Origin: Pseudomonas fulva
GTDB lineage: Bacteria; Pseudomonadota; Gammaproteobacteria; Pseudomonadales; Pseudomonadaceae
Assembly (NCBI RefSeq): GCF_015680705.1
Contig: NZ_JADNYP010000014.1
Span: 62,001-126,000, forward strand
Direction of reading: 5' to 3'
DNA length: 64,000 nucleotides
In this document: piece by piece, positions 54,176 through 62,453 of the stretch
Numbering within the stretch: the first letter of the stretch is position 1
Layout: the number at the start of each line of letters is the position of its first letter
The notes under the pieces: model-generated
Database searches by the model: none
Told to the model about the DNA's origin: nothing
The model's input: the letters and a program-made list of their open reading frames with translations, nothing else
Program-made: the position numbers and the translations under genes

Positions 54176-55411
54176 GTGAGACGTCTATTTCTCCTGTTGC
54201 TGGAGACCGCATTGATCCTCGCTGGACTGGCCCTGGGCTGGTCCGCCTGGAAAGTCGGCACGGTCGTCGAGCAACCCCTGGCCGTCAGCCAGGAACGCAT
54301 GCTGGACGTGCCGACCGGCACGACACCCAACCGAATGTTCTACCGGATGCAGCAGGACGGCCTGCTCGAGGATGCCTTCTGGCTGCGCCTGTACTGGCGC
54401 TTCAACATGGCTGGCACGCCGCTGCATACCGGGGAATATCGACTGACCCCAGGCATGACCGTCGAAGACCTGTTCGACGCCTGGCGCCGTGGTGACGTGG
54501 TGCAGTACAACCTCACGCTGGTCGAAGGCTGGACCTTCCGTCAGGTCCGCGCGGCCGTGGCCCGTCACGAAAAGATCAAGCAGACCCTTGCCGGGCTGTC
54601 CGACAACGAAGTCATGGAGCGGCTCGGCCATGTCGGTGTGTTTCCGGAAGGACGGTTCTTCCCCGACACCTATCGCTTCGTCCGCGGCATGACCGATGTC
54701 GAGCTGCTGCAGCAAGCCTACATGCGCCTGGAGGAAGTGCTGGCGCGGGAGTGGGCAGGGCGTGCCCCCGATCTGCCTTACCGTGACCCCTACCAGGCGC
54801 TGATCATGGCTTCGCTGATCGAGAAGGAAACCGGGGTGCCCCAGGAGCGCGGGCAGATCGCCGGCGTGTTCGTTCGGCGTCTGCAGCTGGGCATGATGCT
54901 GCAGACCGACCCGACCGTGATCTACGGCATGGGCGAGCGCTACAACGGCCGCATCACCCGTGCCGACCTGCGCGAACCGACCCCGTACAACACCTATACC
55001 ATGACCGGCCTGCCGCCGACGCCGATCGCCATGGTCGGGCGTGAAGCCATCCATGCCGCGCTCAACCCGGCACCTGGCAACAGCCTGTACTTCGTCGCCC
55101 GGGGCGACGGCAGCCATGTGTTCTCGGACGACCTGGACGATCACAACACCGCGGTACGCGAGTACCAGCTCAAGCGCCGTGCCGACTACCGCTCCAGCCC
55201 GGCGCCCCAGCCGCGGCCGGAAGCTGACCGGGGAGCGCGATCGGACGCCGCGGGGCAGGCGACGGATGACCAGCCGAGCACGACGGAGCCTGGCGCGCCA
55301 GCGGATCGAACGCTGCGACCGTCGATCGATCCGGTGCCGCGCGACAGTGAACCGACGCCGCCCGGCGAACCTGCACCGGCCACCGGGCCGGCAGCGGATC
55401 AACCTCAGTAA
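54176..55411 (+). CDS. mltG: Endolytic murein transglycosylase MltG
   Basis: 411 residues. An N-terminal membrane anchor (about 5-23), LysM-like subdomain, then the YceG core with SLIEKETGVPQERGQIAGVF (catalytic glutamate near 216) and NTYTMTGLPPTPIA. The last roughly 75 residues are Pro/Ala/Asp-rich and unstructured. It cuts nascent peptidoglycan strands and so sets glycan length. GTG start 3 nt after pabC. Confidence 0.94.
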   Translation: MRRLFLLLLETALILAGLALGWSAWKVGTVVEQPLAVSQERMLDVPTGTTPNRMFYRMQQDGLLEDAFWLRLYWRFNMAGTPLHTGEYRLTPGMTVEDLFDAWRRGDVVQYNLTLVEGWTFRQVRAAVARHEKIKQTLAGLSDNEVMERLGHVGVFPEGRFFPDTYRFVRGMTDVELLQQAYMRLEEVLAREWAGRAPDLPYRDPYQALIMASLIEKETGVPQERGQIAGVFVRRLQLGMMLQTDPTVIYGMGERYNGRITRADLREPTPYNTYTMTGLPPTPIAMVGREAIHAALNPAPGNSLYFVARGDGSHVFSDDLDDHNTAVREYQLKRRADYRSSPAPQPRPEADRGARSDAAGQATDDQPSTTEPGAPADRTLRPSIDPVPRDSEPTPPGEPAPATGPAADQPQ

Positions 55412-55421
55412 AGGAATGCCC

Positions 55422-56054
55422 GTGAGCGGTTTGTTTATCACCCTGGAAGGCCCCGAAGGCGCGGGCAAGAGCACCAATCGCGACTACCTGGCAGCCAGGC
55501 TGCGCGCGCATGGCATCGAGCTGGTACTGACCCGCGAGCCGGGCGGAACGCCACTGGCTGAACGCATCCGCGAGTTGCTGCTGACGCCAAGCGACGAAAG
55601 CATGGCGGCCGATACCGAACTGCTGCTGGTGTTCGCGGCGCGGGCGCAACATCTGGCCAGTGTCATTCGTCCTGCGCTCGCACGCGGGGCGGTGGTGCTG
55701 TGCGATCGTTTCACCGACGCGACCTACGCCTATCAGGGAGGTGGGAGGGGCCTGTCGGGCGAGCGTATCGCCACGCTCGAACGTTTCGTCCAGCACTCCT
55801 TGCAACCTGACCTGACCCTGGTCTTCGATCTGCCGGTGCAGGTCGGGCTGGCGCGGGCCGCTGCTCGCGGACGACTGGATCGCTTCGAACAGGAAGGGCA
55901 GGAGTTCTTCGAGGCGGTGCGCCAGGCCTACCTGGCGCGTGCACACGGCGCGCCGGCGCGCTATGTCCTGCTCGACGCGGCGCAGCCGCTGGAGCGTGTG
56001 CAGCAGGACATCGATGCCTTGCTGCCGGCAATCCTGGAGCGCTGCCGTGGCTGA
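55422..56054 (+). CDS. tmk: Thymidylate kinase
   Basis: 210 residues. P-loop GPEGAGKST (10-18), DR motif DRFTDATYAYQGGGRGL, and lid region. It phosphorylates dTMP to dTDP. The GTG start at 55422 lies 6 nt after AAAGGA. It overlaps holB by 8 nt. Confidence 0.96.
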   Translation: MSGLFITLEGPEGAGKSTNRDYLAARLRAHGIELVLTREPGGTPLAERIRELLLTPSDESMAADTELLLVFAARAQHLASVIRPALARGAVVLCDRFTDATYAYQGGGRGLSGERIATLERFVQHSLQPDLTLVFDLPVQVGLARAAARGRLDRFEQEGQEFFEAVRQAYLARAHGAPARYVLLDAAQPLERVQQDIDALLPAILERCRG

Positions 56055-57033
56055 CGCCTACCCTTGGCAGCAGGGGCTGTGGCAGCAACTGGCGGGGCGG
56101 CGTCAGCACGCCCATGCCTACCTGCTGCATGGTCCGCGGGGCATCGGCAAGCGTGCCTTGGCCGAGCGCCTGATGGCGTTGTTGCTGTGCCAGCGGCCCG
56201 AGGCGCTGGATGCCTGCGGCCAATGCAAGGGCTGCCTGCTGCTCAAGGCGGGCAGCCATCCGGACAACTTCGTGCTGGAGCCGGACGAGGCGGACAAGCC
56301 GATCAAGATCGACCAGGTTCGCGAGCTGGTCGGCTTCGTGGTCCAGACCGCTCAGCTGGGCGGGCGCAAGGTGGTGCTGATCGAACCGGTCGAGGCCATG
56401 AACGTCAATGCTTCCAATGCCTTGCTCAAAAGCCTCGAGGAGCCTTCGGGCGATACGGTCCTGCTGCTGGTCAGCCATCAGCCGAGCCTGTTGTTGCCGA
56501 CCATTCGCAGCCGCTGTCAGCAAGTTGGCTGTCCCCGGCCGACGCTTGCGCAGAGCAGCGAATGGCTGGCCTCAGCCTTGCCTGACAGCAGCGTTGCCGA
56601 GCGCCAGGAGCTGCTGAGCCTGGCGGCCGGTTCCCCACTGGCTGCCGTGAGCCTGCAGCGGCAAGGCGTGCGCGAGCAGCGCGCGCTGGTCATCGAAGGC
56701 ATCAAGCAGTTGCTCAAGCAGCAGCAATCGCCGAGCCAGCTGGCCGAGGCCTGGAATGCCATTCCGCTGCTGCTGCTGTTCGACTGGTTCTGCGACTGGG
56801 CCCACCTGGTCTTGCGCTACCAGCTGACCCAGGACGAACAGGGGCTGGGCCTGGATGACATGCGCAAGGTGATCCAGTACCTTGCCCAGAAGAGCTCCCA
56901 GGACAAGGTCCTGGCGATCCAGGCCTGGATCCTCGAGCAGCGCCAGAAGGTCCTGGCCAAGGCCAATCTCAACCGGGTGCTGCTGCTCGAGGCGCTGCTG
57001 GCATCCTGGTCCCAGTTGCCGGGTGCGCGTTGA
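56047..57033 (+). CDS. holB: DNA polymerase III subunit delta'
   Basis: 328 residues. P-loop-like GPRGIGK (29-35), zinc-binding cysteines C48, C57, C60 and C63, and NALLKSLEEPSGDTVLLLVS, the sensor region of clamp-loader AAA proteins. GTG start overlaps tmk by 8 nt. In related Pseudomonas a pilZ gene usually follows, but here tatD starts 41 nt later. Confidence 0.94.
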   Translation: MADAYPWQQGLWQQLAGRRQHAHAYLLHGPRGIGKRALAERLMALLLCQRPEALDACGQCKGCLLLKAGSHPDNFVLEPDEADKPIKIDQVRELVGFVVQTAQLGGRKVVLIEPVEAMNVNASNALLKSLEEPSGDTVLLLVSHQPSLLLPTIRSRCQQVGCPRPTLAQSSEWLASALPDSSVAERQELLSLAAGSPLAAVSLQRQGVREQRALVIEGIKQLLKQQQSPSQLAEAWNAIPLLLLFDWFCDWAHLVLRYQLTQDEQGLGLDDMRKVIQYLAQKSSQDKVLAIQAWILEQRQKVLAKANLNRVLLLEALLASWSQLPGAR

Positions 57034-57074
57034 GCCCGGCCGTTTCGTTCCACTTTCCACACGTGTCCGGACAA

Positions 57075-57857
57075 ATGCTCGTAGATTCCCATTGCCACCT
57101 CGATCGTCTCGATCTCACCGCCCACCAAGGTTCGCTGGATACTGCCCTGCAGGCAGCCCGCGAACGTGGAGTCGGGCACTTTCTGTGCATCGGTGTAAGC
57201 GCCGAGAATGCCGGAGCGGTCAAGGCCCTGAGCGAACGCTACGCCGATGTCGACTGTTCGGTAGGCATCCACCCGCTCGACCTGGCGCCTGGCCAGACGC
57301 CCGCGCTGGAATGGCTGCTGCAGGAGCTGGCCCACCCGCATGTGGTGGCGATCGGCGAGACCGGGCTGGACTATCACTACGAACCAGAAGCCGCCGAGCT
57401 GCAGCAGGCTTCCTTGCGCCTGCACCTGGAGGCGTCGCGCCAGACCGGCAAGCCCGTCATCGTCCATACCCGCGCGGCGAGGGCCGACACCCTGGCGCTG
57501 CTACGCGAAGCGAACCTGCCACAGGCTGGCGTCCTGCACTGTTTCACCGAGGATTGGGACATGGCCAAGGCTGCGCTGGACCTGGGCTATTACATTTCGC
57601 TGTCCGGCATCGTCACTTTCCGCAACGCCGAGGCTCTGCGCGACGTGGCGCGCCGGGTGCCGGCCGACCGGCTGCTGGTGGAGACCGACTCGCCCTACCT
57701 GGCGCCGATCCCTCACCGGGGCAAGCCCAACCTGCCACAGTATGTGCGTGAAGTCGCCGAATTCGTGGCCTCGCTGCGCAGTGAAAGCTACGAGGCGCTG
57801 GCCGAGCAAACCACCACGAACTTCAAGCGGCTGTTCCCTTTGGCCCGAGTAGCCTGA
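57075..57857 (+). CDS. tatD: TatD-family deoxyribonuclease
   Basis: 260 residues. The metal-binding HCHLD (H6, H8) at the N-terminus, GETGLDYHYEP (catalytic glutamate), IVHTRAARADTLALL, and LVETDSPYLAPIPHRGKPN at the C-terminus. It is a Mg2+-dependent DNase/exonuclease family member. The start ATG at 57075 is preferred; an upstream TTG at 57030 would overlap holB. Confidence 0.93.
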   Translation: MLVDSHCHLDRLDLTAHQGSLDTALQAARERGVGHFLCIGVSAENAGAVKALSERYADVDCSVGIHPLDLAPGQTPALEWLLQELAHPHVVAIGETGLDYHYEPEAAELQQASLRLHLEASRQTGKPVIVHTRAARADTLALLREANLPQAGVLHCFTEDWDMAKAALDLGYYISLSGIVTFRNAEALRDVARRVPADRLLVETDSPYLAPIPHRGKPNLPQYVREVAEFVASLRSESYEALAEQTTTNFKRLFPLARVA

Positions 57858-58066
57858 TTGGCAGGCAAAAGCGTTTGTATCCAGCCCTTGAAGCCGGACG
57901 GCGTCTCGGTGAGCCATTCTTGGTGACACCCAGGCAACTAACCGTCAACGTCGAGGGCGGTACGCTTTCGCACAATTTTCTTCAACAAGCCGGACGTAGC
58001 CCCGCAAGCGCCGCCTTACGGCGGAACGTGACGTTCTTTGCATCCACAGCCGTGAAGCGTTGAAGG

Positions 58067-58873
58067 CTAAACCGCCAACATTGCCAGCAGCACGATACAC
58101 AACAGCGCGATATACGCCTTGGCGTGGATGCCATGGGGAATCCTGCCGATCCACCTCGATGCGACCCGGATACCCAGCCATGAACCAACCGCCAATACCG
58201 TGCAGGCACGTAGATCGATGTAGCCGGCATGCCACGCACCTAACGGCGTGTCGTTCCAGGCCAGCGCCACATAGGTTGCCGAGCCGACCACGGCCATCGG
58301 CAGCGATAACGGATTGGCCGCCGCCGTCGCAGCGGTCATGCTCGCCCCGCGGCGCCGCATCAGCGGCACTGTCATCACGCTACCACCGACACCGAGAAAG
58401 GTTGCGATCGCGCCGATCGCCATGCCGCAGACAGCGCTCATCCACCTGCCCAGTGGGCGTATCGGCAATGGGCTTTCCTCGGTGAAGCCAGGGCGCAGGA
58501 TGCTGTCGAGAATCGTCAGTCCCAGATAGGCGATGAATGCCCAGCGTACCCAAGACCCGCTTAGAGCCAGCGCGGCAGCCGCGCCCGGTACGGCTCCGGC
58601 TGCAATGTAGCCCAGCAATGGACGTACCTGATTCCATGGCACGGTGCCGGCCTTGTGGTGACGGAACGTCGCCAGCCCTGCGCCGAAAGTCATCACGCAA
58701 GTGGAAGTGGCCACTGCTACGTGCATAGCGACATGACCAACGGCGCTGTCGATGCCGTAGGTGGCTAGCAGAACCGAATACAGCACAGGCACGACCACGA
58801 ACCCGCCGCCGAAGCCAAACAGCACGGTGGTCACACCGGCCAACGCACCAAACATCAGGAGTAGGAAATACAT
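58067..58873 (-). CDS. TauE/SafE-family sulfite or anion exporter
   Basis: About 268 residues with seven to eight membrane helices and two repeats: LFGFGGGFVVVPVLYS near the start and FLGVGGSVMTVPLMRRRG in the second half, the TauE/SafE hallmark. Family members are proposed to export sulfite or sulfonate-derived anions. The start at 58873 puts a helix at the N-terminus; 58921 is another possibility. It diverges from the adjacent AraC-type regulator, its likely controller. Confidence 0.85.
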   Translation of the reverse strand: MYFLLLMFGALAGVTTVLFGFGGGFVVVPVLYSVLLATYGIDSAVGHVAMHVAVATSTCVMTFGAGLATFRHHKAGTVPWNQVRPLLGYIAAGAVPGAAAALALSGSWVRWAFIAYLGLTILDSILRPGFTEESPLPIRPLGRWMSAVCGMAIGAIATFLGVGGSVMTVPLMRRRGASMTAATAAANPLSLPMAVVGSATYVALAWNDTPLGAWHAGYIDLRACTVLAVGSWLGIRVASRWIGRIPHGIHAKAYIALLCIVLLAMLAV

Positions 58874-58942
58874 AAGCAAGCTGCACCGTGATTGGACAAG
58901 GACATCACGATAGGGCGGCATGGATTGGCCGACTTTCGATAA

Positions 58943-59767
58943 ATGGTCAATAATCCTTTTATTTCGGCCAAGACCAACGTCATGCGCAACGTACCGCTCG
59001 ATTCCGTGGATGGTGTGTCACGCCCAGTCCTCGCCATCGGAACCGACTATCCGTCCGACACTCTGCTCGAAGCCCATACGCATCGACGCGCCCAACTGCT
59101 CTACGGCATGAGCGGCGTGATGGAGGTCGAAACGGACGACGGCGCATGGGCTATTCCGCCCTATAGCGGCGTATGGATTCCGGCAGGAAAACGCCACCGC
59201 GTACGCATGCAAGGCGTGAGCACGCGTAGCCTCTACATCGAGCCTACGGCCGCGCCGCGTCCGGCCGAACACTGTCAGGCGCTGGTTGTCACTCCGCTAC
59301 TGCATCAACTGCTGCTTGCCTCGGCGGACATTCCCGCGCTCTACGATGAAAACGGACGCGACAGCGCCTTGGTACAACTACTTTTTCACGAAATACGCTT
59401 GGCGAAGACAATGCCCCTGTTTGCGCCGATCCCCCAAGACCGACAGCTTGCGCGGCTGTGCAAGGCGTTCCTGAGATCGCCCAGCATCCAGGTGACGCCC
59501 CAGGCGTGGGCGCAGCGGCTGAACAGAAGCCTGCGCACCTTCACCCGATTCTTTCAGCAACAGACAGGCATGAGTTTCGGTGCCTGGCGCCAGCGAGCCT
59601 GTCTACTGGCGGCACTGCCGCGTCTGTCGGCCGGGCGGCCCGTCACGCAGGTGGCGCTGGATCTCGGCTACGGCAGCCCCGGCGCGTTTTCCATCATGTT
59701 CAAACGGCGGCTTGGCAAAGCACCGATGGACTTCATCCGGGAATCCACCACGGCGACGCCCTGGTAG
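58943..59767 (+). CDS. AraC-family transcriptional regulator with cupin N-terminus
   Basis: 274 residues. An N-terminal cupin domain (about 30-115; HTHRRAQLLYGMSGVMEV) and a C-terminal AraC double helix-turn-helix (about 170-270; LNRSLRTFTRFFQQQTGMSF and VALDLGYGSPGAFSIMFKRR). These regulators usually control a neighbouring efflux gene, here the divergent TauE-type gene. The start may be 58943 or 58982 (MRNVPLD). Confidence 0.88.
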   Translation: MVNNPFISAKTNVMRNVPLDSVDGVSRPVLAIGTDYPSDTLLEAHTHRRAQLLYGMSGVMEVETDDGAWAIPPYSGVWIPAGKRHRVRMQGVSTRSLYIEPTAAPRPAEHCQALVVTPLLHQLLLASADIPALYDENGRDSALVQLLFHEIRLAKTMPLFAPIPQDRQLARLCKAFLRSPSIQVTPQAWAQRLNRSLRTFTRFFQQQTGMSFGAWRQRACLLAALPRLSAGRPVTQVALDLGYGSPGAFSIMFKRRLGKAPMDFIRESTTATPW

Positions 59768-59958
59768 GCGCGTAGGTAAAGGGCACCCTGGCCTGAAGCT
59801 CCTGGTCGAACCGGGCGCTTATCAGCGGGCGCGAGCACAGGGCCAATGCCTCGGCTTGCGGCTGCTCATCACCACCGTGGCGGCACTCCACCGGCGCTTC
59901 GCTCGTGACCTCCGGTGCGGCGAGTCCAGCGAGTACCGGGATGGAGTCATGCTGAAAC

Positions 59959-60076
59959 AAAAAAAACCCGAATCCTGGGGGGGGAATTCGGGTCAAGACC
60001 ATTAGGAGTAAAGCAAAGGCTTTCGTTCCGTGATTGCCTTCATCGGCAGGACGCTGGGGGGAAGCGCCTGACCAAC
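59959..60076 (-). ncRNA. rgsA: Small regulatory RNA RgsA (P16) candidate
   Basis: On the minus strand, a stable GC-rich hairpin (CCCGAATTC side facing GGATTCGGG) followed by eight T ends at 59959. A sigma-S-like -10 (CCAATACTT) lies at about 60091-60082, giving a transcript of about 118 nt. RgsA is about 120 nt, RpoS-dependent, and in P. aeruginosa lies next to tatD and a TetR gene, as here. Identity rests on synteny, size and promoter. Confidence 0.7.
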
Positions 60077-60081
60077 AGTTC

Positions 60082-60091
60082 AAGTATTGGC
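60082..60091 (-). promoter_or_regulatory. Sigma-S-like -10 element of rgsA
   Basis: CCAATACTTG read on the minus strand resembles the RpoS consensus CTATACTT. No good -35 box is needed for RpoS promoters. Confidence 0.5.
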
Positions 60092-60153
60092 CAGAATTCC
60101 CCGGACGCCAGTGTCACCTGCTCATTTTTTAAACAGATTTGGAATGAAGAAAA

Positions 60154-60212
60154 GGCTGCAAGCCGACTGCGCAGTCGATGCGGACGAGCTGGGAGCTCGA
60201 GCCTTGCAGCTC
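60154..60212. repeat. AAGC-rich intergenic repeat, copy D, with nested palindrome
   Basis: GGCTGCAAG at the left and GCCTTGCAGCTC at the right are inverted copies of the same type of arm as in copies A to C. Between them is a perfect palindrome, GACTGCGCAGTC (60165-60176). It lies upstream of the TetR gene. Confidence 0.45.
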
Positions 60213-60298
60213 CCCGTTACACACATACCCCGCTGATCCGTGCAATTTGCCGCAAGTTAGGCATAATAAACCGCTTCGATCGTCATCCAGACATTCCT

Positions 60299-60934
60299 AT
60301 GCAGACCGAACCCCGAAAAATCCGTGAGTTTCGCCGCCGCGAGCAGGAAATCCTCGATACGGCGCTGAAGTTGTTTCTCGATCAGGGTGAAGACAGCGTC
60401 ACGGTCGAGATGATCGCCGATACCGTGGGCATCGGCAAAGGCACGATCTACAAGCATTTCAAGTCCAAGGCCGAGATCTACCTGCGGCTGATGCTCGACT
60501 ACGAGCAGGACCTCAATGCGCTGCTGCACTCGGACGATATCGATCGTGACAAGGAGGCCTTGTCGCGCGCCTACTTCGAGTTCCGCATGCGCGATCCCCA
60601 GCGCTATCGCCTGTTCGACCGGCTCGAAGAAAAGGTGGTCAAGAGCAGCCAGGTACCGGAAATGGTGGACGAGCTGCATCGCATCCGGGCGTCGAACTTC
60701 GATCGGCTGACCTCCCTCATCAAGGGGCGCATCGATGAAGGCAAGCTCGAAGACGTGCCGCCGTATTTCCATTATTGCGCGGCCTGGGCCCTGGTGCATG
60801 GTGCGGTCGCACTTTACCACTCGCCGTTCTGGAGCAACGTCCTGGAAGACCAGGAAGGTTTCTTCCAGTTCCTGATGGAGATCGGTGTGCGCATGGGCAA
60901 CAAGCGCAAGCGCGATCCTGAGCCAAGCGCCTGA
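60299..60934 (+). CDS. TetR-family transcriptional regulator
   Basis: 211 residues. A helix-turn-helix at about 25-55 (VTVEMIADTVGIGKGTIYKH). The C-terminal ligand domain is helical. The start MQTEPRKIREF at 60299 matches the family. It is syntenic with the TetR gene beside tatD and rgsA in other Pseudomonas. Target genes are unknown. Confidence 0.88.
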   Translation: MQTEPRKIREFRRREQEILDTALKLFLDQGEDSVTVEMIADTVGIGKGTIYKHFKSKAEIYLRLMLDYEQDLNALLHSDDIDRDKEALSRAYFEFRMRDPQRYRLFDRLEEKVVKSSQVPEMVDELHRIRASNFDRLTSLIKGRIDEGKLEDVPPYFHYCAAWALVHGAVALYHSPFWSNVLEDQEGFFQFLMEIGVRMGNKRKRDPEPSA

Positions 60935-61039
60935 GGCCGTTCGGCATTGGTAGCTCGGCGCAAGGTTGGTCGGTCATGGCGCGAAAGCTGCATCGGGCCG
61001 CTATCTGCCGGGTTTCCGTCGCCGGCTTCTGGAGGAATG

Positions 61040-61645
61040 ATGCGTAGCCTGGTCTTGACGCTGGCGCTGGCAATGCTGGCCGGTTGCATGAAGGTCAGTG
61101 ACATGGGGGAGGGCGTTCGCTATCACATGAGCGACGCCGGCCTGCTCGATCACAGCGATACCCGGCGTACCCTGTCGGTACGCCTGCAGCCTGATTCGTT
61201 CATCTTCATCGGCCAGGGCGCGTTCGTGCCGCCTGGTCGTGGCCCGCTGCCCAGGCCAAATGCCGTGGCCGAGGCGGCTTTCGACAGCTTCGTCGAATAT
61301 TTCCCGCTGGTGCGTCGGGCGCAGGGTCCGCTGGGGTTGGAGGAAGCGCTCGCCGAGGCGCGCTCGGTCGGCGCTCATTATGTCCTGTACACGCGTTTTG
61401 CCCATACCGATGACCGTATCGGCAACGGTGACGAATGGTATGACGAGCAGGCCGTCGATCGCCTTGGCGTCGACACCGGTGTGGTTCAGATGATGTTGGT
61501 CGAAACCAGCACCCGCTACCTGATCGATAGCGTGCGCATCAAGACGCGCGGTGGCTTGTTCACCCTGTATGACAAAAGGCCCGAAGACCTGCTGGGCCCG
61601 CCGATGCGTGACTACGCCCGTAGCCTACTGGGCATGAGCCGATAG
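61040..61645 (+). CDS. Outer-membrane lipoprotein, DUF4823 type
   Basis: 201 residues. Signal peptide with lipobox LAGC (lipidated C16), followed by a DUF4823-like domain (FIFIGQGAFVPPGRGPLP; ARSVGAHYVLYTRFAH). It is a predicted lipoprotein of unknown role. GGAGG at 61031-61035 favours the ATG at 61040 over the one at 61037. Confidence 0.8.
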   Translation: MRSLVLTLALAMLAGCMKVSDMGEGVRYHMSDAGLLDHSDTRRTLSVRLQPDSFIFIGQGAFVPPGRGPLPRPNAVAEAAFDSFVEYFPLVRRAQGPLGLEEALAEARSVGAHYVLYTRFAHTDDRIGNGDEWYDEQAVDRLGVDTGVVQMMLVETSTRYLIDSVRIKTRGGLFTLYDKRPEDLLGPPMRDYARSLLGMSR

Positions 61646-61658
61646 AGGAGGTTGCCTG

Positions 61659-62222
61659 ATGAGCGAAGACGGCAAGGCTGGCGATCTGCTGGCGCAGGTT
61701 CCCCCGGTGGGTAAGGGCTTGCCGCCGGTTCATCTGTGGAACCCGCCGTTCTGTGGCGACATCGACATGCGTATCGCCCGTGACGGTACCTGGTACTACC
61801 AGGGGACGCCGATCGGGCGAAAGCCGATGGTGCGCCTGTTCTCCACGATCCTGCGTCGGGACGGGGATGCCTACGTGCTGGTCACCCCGGTCGAGAAAGT
61901 CGGTATCCGGGTCGATGATGCGCCGTTCGTGGCCGTGGCGCTCGAGGTTCAGGGCGAGGGTGAGCGACAGGTGCTGCGCTTCACCAGCAACGTCGAGGAC
62001 CAGGCCGAGGCGGGGCCAGGGCATCCCCTGCGTGTCGAGGTCGATCCGCAGAGCCAGGAACCCTCGCCCTACATTCTGATGCGCGACAACCTCGAGGCGC
62101 TGGTTCACCGCAACGTGTTCTATGAGCTGGTCGAGCTGGCGGTCGAGCATGAACTCGATGGCCAAACATGGCTGGGTGTCTGGAGCCACGGCTGCTTCTT
62201 TCCGATCGGCAAGGCCACCTGA
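61659..62222 (+). CDS. DUF1285 domain protein
   Basis: 187 residues. The DUF1285 pattern WNPPFCGDIDMRIARDGTWY and YQGTPIGRKPMVRLFSTIL is clear. The role of the family is unknown. It follows the DUF4823 gene by 13 nt and likely shares its transcript. Confidence 0.88.
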   Translation: MSEDGKAGDLLAQVPPVGKGLPPVHLWNPPFCGDIDMRIARDGTWYYQGTPIGRKPMVRLFSTILRRDGDAYVLVTPVEKVGIRVDDAPFVAVALEVQGEGERQVLRFTSNVEDQAEAGPGHPLRVEVDPQSQEPSPYILMRDNLEALVHRNVFYELVELAVEHELDGQTWLGVWSHGCFFPIGKAT

Positions 62223-62275
62223 AACGGCTCGAGGGGGTCAGGCAGCGGCCGCCCGGCGAGGCGCGACGTGGAAAA

Positions 62276-62312
62276 CGAAAAACCTCCAGTGCTTGCGCAT
62301 CTGGAGGTTTCG
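62276..62312 (-). terminator. Terminator of tRNA-Asn
   Basis: On the minus strand CCTCCAG pairs with CTGGAGG and is followed by a T run. It lies 6 nt after the tRNA 3' end. Confidence 0.85.
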
Positions 62313-62317
62313 CTATT

Positions 62318-62393
62318 TGGCTCCGCGACCTGGACTCGAACCAGGGACCCAATGATTAACAGTCATTTGCTCTACCGACTGAGCTATCGCGGA
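62318..62393 (-). tRNA. tRNA-Asn (GTT)
   Basis: 76 nt on the minus strand with encoded CCA. Acceptor TCCGCGA pairs with TCGCGGA; anticodon GTT in ACTGTTAATC; T-loop GGTTCGAGTCC. It decodes AAC and AAU. Confidence 0.97.
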
Positions 62394-62403
62394 ATCTGCA
62401 CGT

Positions 62404-62431
62404 ATCTTACTGATTGCCAAGGGGAAGTCAA
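62404..62431 (-). promoter_or_regulatory. Sigma-70 promoter of tRNA-Asn
   Basis: Minus strand: -35 TTGACT (62431-62426), 16-nt spacer, -10 TAAGAT (62409-62404). The start would fall about 4 nt before the tRNA. Confidence 0.6.
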
Positions 62432-62453
62432 GCTCCCCCTGGGCGCCGCAAGA

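Noticed and set aside
59949..60002. Short plus-strand frame of 17 codons before the TetR gene (MLKQKKPESW...)
   Set aside because: It is made of the A run and hairpin of the minus-strand rgsA terminator read backwards; no ribosome site.
60008..60044. Possible 12- to 14-codon leader peptide on the minus strand within the rgsA region
   Set aside because: No good ribosome site and no downstream gene to attenuate; the sRNA explanation is simpler.
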